A DNA stretch of 22,972 bases from an archaeon (GTDB lineage Archaea > Asgardarchaeota > Hermodarchaeia > Hermodarchaeales > Hermodarchaeaceae): the NCBI GenBank assembly GCA_016550425.1, contig JABXGS010000018.1:1-22972 (forward strand), written 5' to 3'. The position numbers and the translations under genes are program-made. The notes below the pieces were generated by a model. The model made no database searches. It was not told the DNA's origin and was given only the letters and a program-made list of their open reading frames with translations. Below are positions 1 to 8,092 of the stretch, piece after piece (within the stretch, counting starts at the first letter, position 1; each line of letters begins with the position of its first letter).

Positions 1-110
1 AGAGCACGGATGCCTTGTGCATTATACAACCAATCCAAACAGGATCCGGGATAGCCAGACCCTGCAAGTTTATTTTCTACAAGCCAATAGAAGCCACAGG
101 TCTCAGCCAT
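1..110 (-). pseudogene. Possible C-terminal fragment of an M14-type zinc carboxypeptidase, running off the window
   Basis: Read on the minus strand from an ATG at 110, an open frame of about 36 codons runs off the left edge. It contains the string GSCLDWLYNAQGIRA, which resembles the conserved segment near the C-terminus of M14 carboxypeptidases (small residues, then DW-Y, then GI). An in-frame TGA lies four codons upstream of the ATG, and nothing upstream resembles the zinc-binding HxxE part of the family, so a complete enzyme cannot start here. It may be a decayed gene, a frameshifted gene, or a chance match. Its 3' end is outside the window, which prevents a firm call. Confidence 0.33.
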
Positions 111-208
111 GAAATTTCACACTTTTAATGAAAAGACCGCTGAGTAAATAGGTTTTTAGTTCATGCCGGATGACATCTCATGTCTTTGATTTCAAGTCGT
201 GATTGATT

Positions 209-1030
209 ATGGTAAAAGTAGCGTTGATGGAATTTGGAAAGGATATGACATCGTCCTTTCAGCAGGCGCTCAAATTAATTGGGGGGATTTCGGATCTGAA
301 TACTTCCAATCGGGAAGTTTTGTATAAATTAGGTGTGTTCGAACCCAAGCAGAAAGCTTACACAACGGTGCCTGTAGCACGGGCTATCGTTGAAAGTTTT
401 TCGAAAACACCGAAGATTTGGTTGATTGAATCTGATAATTATCGGGGAACTGGGACCGAGCGCCTCCAGATTTGGAAAGAGCTGTTTTCGGACCGTGTTG
501 TGCCATTTAATCTCTCCGAGGATATGAAGACAAAGAAGTCAGATATTGCTGGAGAGGAGATGGAATTATCACATCTGCTTTTTGAAAACCGCGTGCTAGT
601 TAGTTCGCATATCTTGCGTCGATATTCCAAGGGATCGGTGATTAAGAACCTGTTTGGATTAGCACCGATGAGAAAGAAAGCTGTGTATCACAAGAAGTTG
701 GAAGCTGTCGTGCTTAGTTTATTCAAAGCGGTGGGTGGAATTGATTTAGCTGTAATTGATGGTACCGCTGTTTTTCCATCACCGGCTGCGAAAATCGAAA
801 AACGTATTCCAGCGAATGTATTTCTTGTTGGACGGGATGCGGTAGCTGTTGACACCGTTGCCTTTGCGTTAGTGGGGAAAAATCCTGAGAAAATGAAAAT
901 GGTTCAACTTGCTAAGGAACAAGGATTAGGGGAAGCTGATTTAAATAAGATTGAGATTGTGGGCAGTGATTTTGAAACAATTAAGGAACGAATCAAAGAA
1001 GGTTTCTTGAGGAAGAACATTCGTTATTGA
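209..1030 (+). CDS. DUF362-domain protein without ferredoxin domain
   Basis: A cytoplasmic protein of about 273 residues matching the DUF362 family. Visible family features are the central stretch with KNLFGLAP followed by a conserved H-K pair, then DLAVIDGTAVFPSP, then VGRDAVAVDTVAFALVGKNP and a final GLGEADLNKIEIVG. Many DUF362 proteins carry C-terminal 4Fe-4S ferredoxin motifs; this one has no cysteine cluster, so it is the short form. The biochemical role of the family is not settled and I infer none. I chose the ATG at 209 over an in-frame TTG at 203. Just upstream is GTGATT (199-204), a weak match to the archaeal ribosome-binding site. The gene converges on the next one with a gap of only five bases. 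Confidence 0.85.
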   Translation: MVKVALMEFGKDMTSSFQQALKLIGGISDLNTSNREVLYKLGVFEPKQKAYTTVPVARAIVESFSKTPKIWLIESDNYRGTGTERLQIWKELFSDRVVPFNLSEDMKTKKSDIAGEEMELSHLLFENRVLVSSHILRRYSKGSVIKNLFGLAPMRKKAVYHKKLEAVVLSLFKAVGGIDLAVIDGTAVFPSPAAKIEKRIPANVFLVGRDAVAVDTVAFALVGKNPEKMKMVQLAKEQGLGEADLNKIEIVGSDFETIKERIKEGFLRKNIRY

Positions 1031-1035
1031 GCTGC

Positions 1036-2172
1036 TTACAATGATTTCTTAAGTGCCTTAAAGGTCTCGGTAATTCGTGGGTGCCATTCGTGATAAATTT
1101 CTAATCGCCGCTGTTCAGCTTGTAAGAATTTGGCAACAGCCGGTGATTGTAATATTTGGTTGAGAACCAAAGCTTTGTTGAGATAAGGCACTGATGCTTC
1201 AATAGTAGCCGCCCATATCGTGAGCGCTTCTTCAGCTTGTTTAAACGCTAAGGGTAGAGTATCCATGGGGAAAGGATTGGGAATAAGATCTGCCACTTTT
1301 TGCGCAGGATTAATTCCCATTGTGATTATAACCTGTTCAACGGGAGTATCAGCGGGAATAACTGCATGCCAAAGCGCCTTTTGTTCATTGATTAATACAG
1401 AATAAACCTGTGAGCGAATTTGGACAAACTGTCGAAGTTGTTCTGTGCCTTCGATAAGTTGATTGACGAGCCATTCACTCGAACTAAGCGCTTCCGGTGA
1501 ATAGGTAGTGAGTTTGGACGATTCGGTGACAAACATGGGCAATACGGAAACGACTTGGACAATCGTATCTAAATACCGTGCAAACTGCTGAAGGATAATG
1601 GATGAATCAGCGGTCGTATCAACTTCTTGAAGAATAGTAGAAAGAGGCACTAAGAAATCACGACGTGCATTCGCTTCCCAAGCAACCGCTATTTGTCGAA
1701 AATTGCCAACAAATGGACCACCAAATTGTTCAATTAATTGAAGGAAGGTGGGTAATTCAGCGATTAATTGATGAACAGAGACTATCAATCGGTCAAGTTC
1801 TTGTGCTGTGTCTTCAAGCACCCAGCGAAGATAATTCTGGTCTAGCTGCTTTTTCTGCAGAATTTTCGAAGCGGGTACCTCTCGGTTATCATATCTGCTG
1901 AGTTCTCGTTGAGATGCGCCCAGATTCCTAAGAAGCCCTTGGGTATGATTGACCCAGTTTTGTACAAGTTGCATGTATTTCTGAACATAGGATAAGAGCT
2001 GGAGAAGCGAGTGGAGCCACTCGGTTTCCAACCGAACGGTTGTATCAGGCTCTTGTAGAATCGTCTTCAGTTGTTCAATATTATAGATTCCAGAATCCAC
2101 TTGGATTAGAGCTACGATGTAATCGCGAACAGTCTCGGAGTGGCGGGTAAAAGCCTGAAGAACAGAATTCAT
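1036..2172 (-). CDS. Hypothetical all-helical protein
   Basis: A protein of 378 residues that I do not recognise. It is rich in Leu, Gln, Glu and Val and almost free of Gly and Cys, with long amphipathic stretches such as residues 50-90, 120-160 and 330-375, which suggests a helical bundle or coiled-coil protein. There is no signal peptide or membrane segment, so it is probably cytoplasmic. The ATG at 2172 is preceded at about 25 bases by a TATA-like TTTACATA (2193-2200, minus strand), consistent with a leaderless mRNA. It diverges from the M20 peptidase gene and converges on the DUF362 gene. A scaffolding or structural role is possible but unsupported. Confidence 0.75.
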   Translation of the reverse strand: MNSVLQAFTRHSETVRDYIVALIQVDSGIYNIEQLKTILQEPDTTVRLETEWLHSLLQLLSYVQKYMQLVQNWVNHTQGLLRNLGASQRELSRYDNREVPASKILQKKQLDQNYLRWVLEDTAQELDRLIVSVHQLIAELPTFLQLIEQFGGPFVGNFRQIAVAWEANARRDFLVPLSTILQEVDTTADSSIILQQFARYLDTIVQVVSVLPMFVTESSKLTTYSPEALSSSEWLVNQLIEGTEQLRQFVQIRSQVYSVLINEQKALWHAVIPADTPVEQVIITMGINPAQKVADLIPNPFPMDTLPLAFKQAEEALTIWAATIEASVPYLNKALVLNQILQSPAVAKFLQAEQRRLEIYHEWHPRITETFKALKKSL

Positions 2173-2192
2173 CAGTTTTGTCTTTGAAAGTG

Positions 2193-2200
2193 TATGTAAA
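2193..2200 (-). promoter_or_regulatory. TATA-like box for the helical protein gene
   Basis: TTTACATA on the minus strand is centred about 24-25 bases before the ATG at 2172, the spacing expected between an archaeal TATA box and a leaderless start. It is inferred from position and base content only. Confidence 0.33.
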
Positions 2201-2336
2201 GGCGTTTCGGAACACTGCTCAGAAATTCCATTCCGGTTAAGAAGACCGCATTCAGTTTACTTATTTGTATTAGGGGGTTTTTGAGCACCATTATTCTATA
2301 TCTAATGTGAAAACCATTACTCGTTCATCAAAAGAT

Positions 2337-3644
2337 ATGATTACACGAAAGCGAAAACCCCCCAGATCAAAACCAAATTCTGAAATGGTGTTCCAAGCCG
2401 TTGAAACCAAGCGAGAACGCCTTATCAATGTGCTAAAGGACCTAATTCGCATTCCCACCGTTGTTCCACCAGGAAACAACTACGAAGAAATGGTTCAGTA
2501 CTTGGAACCAGCATTTCAGAAACTTCAGTTTCACACCGAACGCGTCGTTGTTCCTCCAGAAAAAATTGCTATGATCCCTTTTACGCTGGAAGGCCCTCGT
2601 ATCAATTTAGTTGCGCGCCAAAACCAGAACCAACACGAAACAGTGACCATATATGCGCACATGGATGTGGTCCCCATCGAAGAAGCGTGGACTAAAGATC
2701 CCTTCAACGCCGTCATTGAAGATGGCAAACTCTATGGACGTGGAGCCATTGACATGAAAAGCAGCATCGCCTCCATCCTAGTTGCCTTGGAAATCATACA
2801 GGAATTAGGTCTAAAACCTCACTTCAATATTAACTGCACCTTTTGTACCGATGAAGAAATTGGTATGTATCCAGGCATCTACCATCTAGCTAAGCACGGT
2901 TATGTCGAAGGGCATGTAATTAATACCGAGTTTGGAGGACAGATGCCTTTGATTATTGCAGGAGTTGCAGGCAATGTGGACGTGAAAATCACAACCAAGG
3001 GTCGGAGTTGTCATTCTGGCATGAATTTCATGGGAGTCAATGCCATTGAAGCCATGATTCCCATTCTCCATGAGTTACGCAAATTAAAAATCGAAGTGGA
3101 AAAACGTGAATCAAGCATTCCCATCGTTCCTCTCTTGCAGTCTCTAGGCGCCCCATCAGACAAAGTCACCCCCATGTTTAACATCGACATAATTCGTGGG
3201 GGAACAAAGAGCAACATCGTACCTGCCGACTGTGAAGTGATCATCAACCGCCGCTATATTCCCGAAGAGACCTATGACCAAATCGTCGAAGAGATTGAGC
3301 AAGCGATAAAGCGCGGTAAGGTCAAAAGCAAAGCCCTGGATGTGAAAACCACCTTTATCCATTCGTATCACCCATTCAAGGCGGACACCTCCAGTAAGTA
3401 CGCACAAAAAATGCGAGAAGCCCTCAAAGCTGTTCATAACTACCAAGACAACGAGTTCATTATTGGTGGCGCTTCTGCCTCCACAGATATGGGTTTCATC
3501 ACTCAGGCTTGTGAAATTGACAATATCATTGGAATGGGTGCTGCATCCTTTGACAACCTCTCCGCACACAAACCCGATGAATGGATTCGCATCGATGACT
3601 TGGTCAACATGACCAAGCAGTTAGTCCACTACCTCTGTCTTTAG
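2337..3644 (+). CDS. M20 family metallopeptidase / deacylase (ArgE/DapE type)
   Basis: A dinuclear zinc amidohydrolase of the M20 (ArgE/DapE/carboxypeptidase G2) family that removes an acyl or amino-acid group from an amide. Counting from this start, it shows AHMDVVP (zinc His about 108), GRGAIDMK (bridging Asp about 139), CTDEEIG (catalytic Glu and zinc Glu about 173-174) and a C-terminal NLSAHKPDE (zinc His about 411). The dimerisation insert lies between. The family covers acetylornithine, succinyl-diaminopimelate and dipeptide substrates; the sequence does not say which. Start choice is uncertain: GTG 2307, ATG 2337 and ATG 2385 are all in frame. Homology begins after 2385, while a TATA-like TTCTATATCT (2294-2303) favours 2337. 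The extra N-terminus from 2337 is short and basic (KRKPPRSK). No operon partner is visible. Confidence 0.9.
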   Translation: MITRKRKPPRSKPNSEMVFQAVETKRERLINVLKDLIRIPTVVPPGNNYEEMVQYLEPAFQKLQFHTERVVVPPEKIAMIPFTLEGPRINLVARQNQNQHETVTIYAHMDVVPIEEAWTKDPFNAVIEDGKLYGRGAIDMKSSIASILVALEIIQELGLKPHFNINCTFCTDEEIGMYPGIYHLAKHGYVEGHVINTEFGGQMPLIIAGVAGNVDVKITTKGRSCHSGMNFMGVNAIEAMIPILHELRKLKIEVEKRESSIPIVPLLQSLGAPSDKVTPMFNIDIIRGGTKSNIVPADCEVIINRRYIPEETYDQIVEEIEQAIKRGKVKSKALDVKTTFIHSYHPFKADTSSKYAQKMREALKAVHNYQDNEFIIGGASASTDMGFITQACEIDNIIGMGAASFDNLSAHKPDEWIRIDDLVNMTKQLVHYLCL

Positions 3645-3673
3645 CAAAGAAGAAAATACCAACTCATTCCTTG

Positions 3674-3937
3674 TTAGAACAGAAAAGCAATCCATGGTGT
3701 ACTGAACACTATTAATTGCATGGTGACAAAAAGGACGATTCCTCCGACGGTCATTTGTCGACCACGTGAAGGCTTCCAACCTGATAGCCAAAAAATCACG
3801 CCAAAGGCAATTAGCACTACAGCAATGAAGTTGCCAATAAAGAGGATAACTCCCCAGGCGATAAGCAAATAGTGAATAAATTGTCCAAGGAGTTGATCAA
3901 TTGGTAGTTGTAAGCCTAATACTGTCTGTGTCTTCAT
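3674..3937 (-). CDS. Small membrane protein
   Basis: An 87-residue protein with two or three hydrophobic segments, roughly residues 20-38, 37-52 and 64-84, separated by a basic loop (WKPSRGRQ). It has no cysteine motifs and no family that I recognise. The ATG at 3937 lies ten bases after the stop of a small upstream frame on the same strand (3947-4168), so the two may be cotranscribed. It converges on the M20 gene. Probably an integral membrane protein of unknown role. Confidence 0.6.
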   Translation of the reverse strand: MKTQTVLGLQLPIDQLLGQFIHYLLIAWGVILFIGNFIAVVLIAFGVIFWLSGWKPSRGRQMTVGGIVLFVTMQLIVFSTPWIAFLF

Positions 3938-3946
3938 TTGCTGTCC

Positions 3947-4168
3947 CTAGCCTGTGTCTTCATTTTGTTCACCGAATGAAATCTCTAAGATTCCACTATG
4001 GAGATGATTCAGTTCCTGTCTTGAAGTCGGTGATGCTGATGGGGAACCAATACTTCTGTTGACAGACAGGCGTTTTATGTCTCCGTCGAACATTCGGCGA
4101 CACTTCTTTTTACAGGAGAACCATCTTAAACCCCCAAAATGCGCAAAGTTCGTGGGTGAATGCCTCAT
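3947..4168 (-). CDS. Small hypothetical protein with a CxxxC motif
   Basis: A 73-residue frame from an ATG at 4168. The first half is conserved-looking and basic: AHFGGLRWFSCKKKCRRMF, with one Cys-x3-Cys pair and a nearby His, possibly half of a small metal site. The second half is polar and looks disordered. It does not overlap any better gene and sits just upstream of the small membrane protein on the same strand. A TTAATTTA box (4186-4193) lies about 22 bases upstream. The family is unknown, and the frame could be spurious. Confidence 0.4.
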   Translation of the reverse strand: MRHSPTNFAHFGGLRWFSCKKKCRRMFDGDIKRLSVNRSIGSPSASPTSRQELNHLHSGILEISFGEQNEDTG

Positions 4169-4185
4169 CCAACAACTTAATTGAG

Positions 4186-4193
4186 TAAATTAA
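4186..4193. promoter_or_regulatory. AT-rich TATA-like box between divergent genes
   Basis: TAAATTAA (TTAATTTA on the other strand) is centred about 27 bases before the ATG at 4217 on the plus strand and about 22 bases before the ATG at 4168 on the minus strand. The spacing suits a leaderless start on the plus strand well and on the minus strand less well. Confidence 0.35.
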
Positions 4194-4216
4194 GAGAAGT
4201 TTGGAACGCGATTCTC

Positions 4217-5110
4217 ATGGTCCAAACACACCTAGAGACAGTTACTGACCAAATTTACCTAGTCCATGGTGAAAATAAAGGACGATTCCCCCGATCGCAT
4301 TCTATCCTTATAACTTCCAAGGAAACGGTGCTAATCGACACAGGATGTGGGATTTCCCAGGTACAAGCCCTTGACCGCGAATTTGAAATCGACTACATCA
4401 TTAATTCCCATTCACACATCGACCATTCAGCGGGAAACTGGGTGTTTCGAGACCGCCGTATTTTCGTCCCACAAGAAGCTTTCAGTACTAGTGGAGACTT
4501 AATGGCGCTTTCAGGCCGTTTTGTCGGAGAAGTCCTAGCCCCGATTTGGCAGCAATTTGCCCAAACTCAAACGGGGTTTCAGAATTGCCGACCAACCCAT
4601 AGTTATACCGAGGACACCCATTTCCAAATAGGGAATGTTGATCTGACTCCAATTTACACGCCAGGACATACCATTGACCACTATTGTCTCTATCATGCAC
4701 CCAAACGCATCCTTTTTTCCTTCGACTATGACCTCACCTCATTCCCCTGGTATGGCCACCAAGAATCAAGCTTGATCGAATTTCGTCACTCAATTGCACG
4801 ATTAAGAAAGCTGCCTGCAAGTACGGTCGTTTCCTCACATCGTGGCATTATCAGCTCGAACCTCCAATCCGAATGGGAGACCTATTTAAAACACCTCGAT
4901 ACGAGAAATCAACGAATTCTTGATCTCCTCGATTCACCGAAAACACTTGACCAGCTTGTCGAGTATAAACCCATTTATCGTAAGTTCCCCTATCAGGAAC
5001 CGCTTTTACGCTACTGGGAAAAAATCATGATTCAGCTACATCTCAAGGAATTACAAGACGACGGAAAAGTAGACCGAACGGGTGAGAAATACCACCATCA
5101 AAAGAAGTGA
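4217..5110 (+). CDS. Metallo-beta-lactamase fold hydrolase
   Basis: A 297-residue MBL-fold protein. The zinc motif is HSHIDHSAGN at residues 65-74 (H65, H67, D69, H70). Further metal-site elements are YTPGHTIDH, where a His follows the conserved Gly, the Asp in FSFDYDLTSF, and the His in SSHRG near the end of the fold. A C-terminal helical extension of about 80 residues, resembling the winged-helix-like tail of glyoxalase II-like and LACTB2-like MBL proteins, completes the chain. The family hydrolyses thioesters, phosphodiesters or lactones; the substrate is not readable here. I prefer ATG 4217 to the in-frame TTG at 4181, because MBL proteins typically begin just before the residues seen at T-DQIYLV and a TATA-like box sits 27 bases upstream. 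Confidence 0.88.
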   Translation: MVQTHLETVTDQIYLVHGENKGRFPRSHSILITSKETVLIDTGCGISQVQALDREFEIDYIINSHSHIDHSAGNWVFRDRRIFVPQEAFSTSGDLMALSGRFVGEVLAPIWQQFAQTQTGFQNCRPTHSYTEDTHFQIGNVDLTPIYTPGHTIDHYCLYHAPKRILFSFDYDLTSFPWYGHQESSLIEFRHSIARLRKLPASTVVSSHRGIISSNLQSEWETYLKHLDTRNQRILDLLDSPKTLDQLVEYKPIYRKFPYQEPLLRYWEKIMIQLHLKELQDDGKVDRTGEKYHHQKK

Positions 5111-5159
5111 AAAAATAATACTCTATTCGGATGACAAAGGAAACATATGAAGCAAGGCT

Positions 5160-5167
5160 TTATATAC
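5160..5167 (+). promoter_or_regulatory. Canonical archaeal TATA box upstream of the SSB-like gene
   Basis: TTTATATA is a near-consensus archaeal TATA box. Transcription from it would begin near 5190, leaving an mRNA leader of roughly 105 bases before the ATG at 5299. That leader is long by the standard of this window and has no clear ribosome site. Confidence 0.5.
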
Positions 5168-5298
5168 TGGCGTTGGATTGGCTGGTGTATCAGCACCGAA
5201 ATGTGAATTGTGGTTGGGCGAGATTCCAGATATGGTTGAGCCCCGAGTTACGTTCTCTTTTGGGAAGCCTGATTTGATTTAGATATGTGGTACCGAAA

Positions 5299-5802
5299 AT
5301 GAGCTACGATCGAGAGCCTGTTGAGGCAACAGTCGCAGATTTGCGACCCCGTATGAAAAGTTTGAACATCACCTTCAAGGTCGTCGAAAAAGGTGAAGAA
5401 CGTGAAGTCACCTCCCGTCGTGACGGCGAAACGCATCGCGTATTAGATGCCGTGGCCGGCGACTCCACGGGCACCGTGGTCTTAAGTCTGTGGGACGACA
5501 TGATTGACACAGTAGAAGCAGAAAAAAGCTACCGACTAGAAAATGGTTATACCAGCTTATTCCAAGGACATCTCCGATTAAACATCGGACGTTACGGTGA
5601 ACTCAAAGACGCAGAAACTGAAGTTGACGAAATCGATATGGATAATGACCTCTCTGCCGCTGAACACGAACGCCCACCTCGTCGCTCCTACGGCGGTTAC
5701 AGCCGTCGAAGCTATGGCGGTGGTGGAGGAGGCAGAGACTATCGTCGCGGTGGCGGCGGCTCACGGCGTGGTAGCCGAGACCGCGGACGCAGCCGTTACT
5801 AA
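5299..5802 (+). CDS. ssb: Single-stranded DNA-binding protein: one OB fold with RGG tail
   Basis: A 167-residue nucleic-acid-binding protein of the simple archaeal SSB type (as in Sulfolobus SSB and human SOSS-B). The OB fold spans residues 8-103. Family signatures are VADLRPRMKSLNITFKVVE, REVTSRRDGETHRV, the aromatic-bearing GTVVLSLWDD and FQGHLRLNIGRYGEL. Residues 104-128 form an acidic linker, and 129-167 form a Gly/Arg/Tyr-rich tail with RGG-like repeats, typical of tails that bind nucleic acid or partner proteins. It should coat ssDNA in replication and repair; RNA binding is also possible. I chose ATG 5299 over GTG 5287. A paralogue lies tail to tail on the other strand (5899-6369), with a terminator-like hairpin between. 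Confidence 0.88.
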   Translation: MSYDREPVEATVADLRPRMKSLNITFKVVEKGEEREVTSRRDGETHRVLDAVAGDSTGTVVLSLWDDMIDTVEAEKSYRLENGYTSLFQGHLRLNIGRYGELKDAETEVDEIDMDNDLSAAEHERPPRRSYGGYSRRSYGGGGGGRDYRRGGGGSRRGSRDRGRSRY

Positions 5803-5820
5803 AACCAAATTAATGCAAAC

Positions 5821-5869
5821 GGAGGTTCAGCCACAATAATCTGGCCTAGCCTCCAATTTCTTCTTTTTT
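5821..5869 (+). terminator. Hairpin and T-rich terminator after the SSB-like gene
   Basis: GGAGG at 5821-5825 pairs with CCTCC at 5850-5854, with an inner GCC/GGC pair and a few mismatches. It is followed by a T-rich run ending in six Ts (about 5857-5869). The right arm GGCCTAGCCTCC is nearly identical to part of the terminator stem at 11157-11175. Confidence 0.55.
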
Positions 5870-5898
5870 AGAATTTACTTGTAGACTAAGATCAATAT

Positions 5899-6369
5899 TT
5901 AGTCAGATTTTCGGTCAATTCGTGACCATTTAAACCCACGGCTCCGGCGAACTGGCACTTCTCGCCGAGTGTTGGATTTTTTATGACCCTTCGAACGAGT
6001 GGATGCAGGATGCGTTTTTGCTGATAGATTTCGCTTGGTATTTACTTCAGGTATAGTATGCTCAGATAGCTCGAGTTTTCCATTTCGTCCTAAGCTTACT
6101 TGAATATGGCCTTGAAACAGTCCTGATTGTCCGTTGACAAGTCGGAAAGCTTTCCCGTCTTCGACTTGTGAAATCTCATCATCCCAGAGTGTAAGGCGCA
6201 TCAATCCAGTTTCATCCCCGATGAGGATATCTGCAACACGGTGGTTCGAATCGTCATGTCGGCTTTTCACTTTGCGAACGGCTTCAGTCTTGATGACCTG
6301 AAAATGTATCGTAATTCCTCGTTGAAAGGGTTGAAGGTTTTCTAATTTCTGTGTACTTGCATTTGGCAC
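5899..6369 (-). CDS. Second OB-fold SSB-like protein with basic tail
   Basis: A 156-residue paralogue of the SSB at 5299-5802. The OB fold covers about residues 8-108, with matching landmarks: a shorter entry LENLQPFQRGITIHFQVI, then VKSRHDDSNHRV, GLMRLTLWDDE and LFQGHIQVSLGRNGKLE. RYG of the first protein is RNG here, and several core residues differ, so the two are old duplicates. The tail (residues 115-156) is rich in Lys, Arg and Ser but lacks glycine repeats, so it is not an RGG box. The start is GTG at 6369, with AAAGGT about ten bases upstream. A 10-base inverted repeat lies just 5' of the start (6383-6435) and might control expression. Likely a specialised ssDNA- or RNA-binding protein. 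Confidence 0.8.
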   Translation of the reverse strand: MPNASTQKLENLQPFQRGITIHFQVIKTEAVRKVKSRHDDSNHRVADILIGDETGLMRLTLWDDEISQVEDGKAFRLVNGQSGLFQGHIQVSLGRNGKLELSEHTIPEVNTKRNLSAKTHPASTRSKGHKKSNTRREVPVRRSRGFKWSRIDRKSD

Positions 6370-6823
6370 TACAATGACCTTTGGTTAGTTTGCTAATCTG
6401 AAGTTCAGAAAGCCTCCGAGACCCACAGACTAACCAGAAATTATTAGATAGCAGTCAAGAGCCGCGTAACTTCTTAATAACCAGACTAGCGGAGCAATTC
6501 GCAACATCCTTTAAATATCTAACCGACTTCAAGACCGGCTAAGAGCTAAAATACACAGAAATACAGAGTGCTTAGTCCATTCATCTGATCTATCTAATGT
6601 TTATAACAACATGCTAAATTGAGCCGCTATTTTGTCTCAAAGCACCCTAAAAAATTACGTGTTCGAATTGAGCATTATTTCTGAAATGAAAATAGATTCT
6701 TGAAAAATTAACTTCTGTCTGCGGAAAAAGGAATAAAACAGGCTAGTTTCCGTTTGAATTCGAACCACATGGTTTCTATAATCTTTTATCATGAGATTTT
6801 TTGTTGAATAATGGGTGAACCCC
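6370..6823. other. Intergenic region between divergent OB-fold and serine hydrolase genes
   Basis: About 450 bases with no credible gene on either strand. It is AT-rich. It contains an inverted repeat next to the OB-fold gene, an AT-rich TTTAAATATC near 6511-6520 that could act as a TATA box in either direction, and TATAATCTTTTATC near 6777-6790 ahead of the hydrolase. I see no tRNA, repeat array or riboswitch-like structure. Confidence 0.6.
6383..6435. repeat. Inverted repeat just upstream of the second OB-fold gene
   Basis: GGTTAGTTTG (6383-6392) and CAGACTAACC (6426-6435) match as an inverted repeat in nine of ten positions, around a 33-base loop. It ends 13 bases before the GTG at 6369. 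It could be an operator or an mRNA hairpin in the leader. Confidence 0.3.
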
Positions 6824-8020
6824 ATGGTATCTCGTGTTCCCCAGCTCATTGGTTTTTTTCTTCTTTGCTCCGTGTTATTCGTCTTACCTTTCTCCCCTGC
6901 AACCGTAACAGGTCATTCATATTCGAACATTTGGCCCACTCAAGAATGGACTACAGCGACACCAGATTCTCAAGGGATTAATGGTACACGGTTGCAGGAG
7001 ATGGAAACGGCGATTTCAAGTAGAATTTGGCGAAATGATATCATCTCATTACTCATTGTCCGAAACGGTCACTTAGTGTATGAAAACTACTTTGGCGATC
7101 CCGACCGTGTGAATATTGCAAACGAGATTCACTCCTGTACAAAAAGTGTCACATCGATCCTGGTGGGTATTGCCCTCGCCCAAGGTCTCATCAGCAGTGT
7201 AGACGATTATGTGTTGGACTATTTCCCCGACCGTACTTTCGATAATATGGATGAACGAAAAGAAGCCATTACTATTCGGCACCTTCTTACCATGACCTCA
7301 GGACTCCCCTGGGACGAATCATCTTATCCCTGGGGGCACCCCCTTAACGATTACAGCGCTATTGTCAACAGTAGCGATTGGGTACAATGGATGCTCAACC
7401 GCTCCATGGAACATGCACCAGGCGAAGTGTGGACCTATAATACAGGAGGAGCCCATGTTCTTTCCGCCATTGTGTCTGAAGCCTCAGGAATGAACACCAC
7501 CACTTTTGCAGATGAATTTCTTTTCACCCCGTTAGGCATCACGTGGTTTGTGTGGCCTGGAGATTCCAATGGTCACGCTATGGGAGGCTCTGATCTCTAC
7601 CTGATTCCACGCTTCATGGCAAAGATTGGTTATCTCATGTTACGCGGAGGTCAATGGGAAGACCAACAGGTTGTACCAACCTCCTGGGTGCTAGAATCCT
7701 CTGCCAACCATCATAATTTCATCCCAAATAGCCCGAATTCCGATGGATACGGGTACCTGTGGTGGACCTATCCCCTTTTAGGCGCCTATTGTGCTCGTGG
7801 CTATTTAGGTCAATATATTTGGATTATTCCTGGCTACGACCTTGTTATTGTTATCACAGGTAATAATAATGCCATCGAAGACCACTGGATTGTAGAACAG
7901 CACATCATTCCTGCAACCACGCCAGTCCCAGCAATTAATCCTGTTATCGTCCTTGTCCCAATCGGAGTAGGAATTAGCATTGTAGTGATAGTGAGTATTG
8001 TATATTGGAAACGTCGTTAA
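6824..8020 (+). CDS. Membrane-anchored extracellular serine hydrolase (class C beta-lactamase family)
   Basis: A 398-residue protein of the beta-lactamase/penicillin-binding superfamily (PF00144). It has a signal peptide (about residues 1-30, hydrophobic LIGFFLLCSVLFVLPF). The active-site SxxK is SCTK, with Ser104 and Lys107. The second motif is TYNTGGAHVLSAI, with catalytic Tyr205. The region LTMTSGLPWDE is typical of this hydrolase group. Near the end is a long hydrophobic helix (about 374-394) followed by KRR, so the enzyme is held outside the cell by a C-terminal anchor. The family includes esterases, amidases and peptidases; true beta-lactamase activity is unlikely in an archaeon. ATG 6824 is preceded by the ribosome site GGGTGA (6813-6818), which favours it over GTG 6815. 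Confidence 0.9.
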   Translation: MVSRVPQLIGFFLLCSVLFVLPFSPATVTGHSYSNIWPTQEWTTATPDSQGINGTRLQEMETAISSRIWRNDIISLLIVRNGHLVYENYFGDPDRVNIANEIHSCTKSVTSILVGIALAQGLISSVDDYVLDYFPDRTFDNMDERKEAITIRHLLTMTSGLPWDESSYPWGHPLNDYSAIVNSSDWVQWMLNRSMEHAPGEVWTYNTGGAHVLSAIVSEASGMNTTTFADEFLFTPLGITWFVWPGDSNGHAMGGSDLYLIPRFMAKIGYLMLRGGQWEDQQVVPTSWVLESSANHHNFIPNSPNSDGYGYLWWTYPLLGAYCARGYLGQYIWIIPGYDLVIVITGNNNAIEDHWIVEQHIIPATTPVPAINPVIVLVPIGVGISIVVIVSIVYWKRR

Positions 8021-8092
8021 CACTAACTAGTCGTTACCTTTACAGAAAAGATTTAACCTGGGAATTCTCTCAACTCGTTTAGAGGAATGGTG

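Noticed and set aside
2173..2306. A possible replication origin where the strand skew changes, with a G-run and AT-rich DNA
   Set aside because: No Orc1/Cdc6 gene and no repeated origin-recognition-box elements are visible; the skew change alone is weak.
3156..3569. A 137-residue minus-strand frame inside the M20 peptidase
   Set aside because: It lies fully antisense within a gene with clear catalytic motifs; it is a shadow frame.
5132..5278. A 48-codon plus-strand frame (starting MTKETYEARL) ahead of the SSB gene
   Set aside because: The best TATA box in the area (5160-5167) lies inside it, it has no ribosome site, and it resembles nothing. It is more likely the untranslated leader region.
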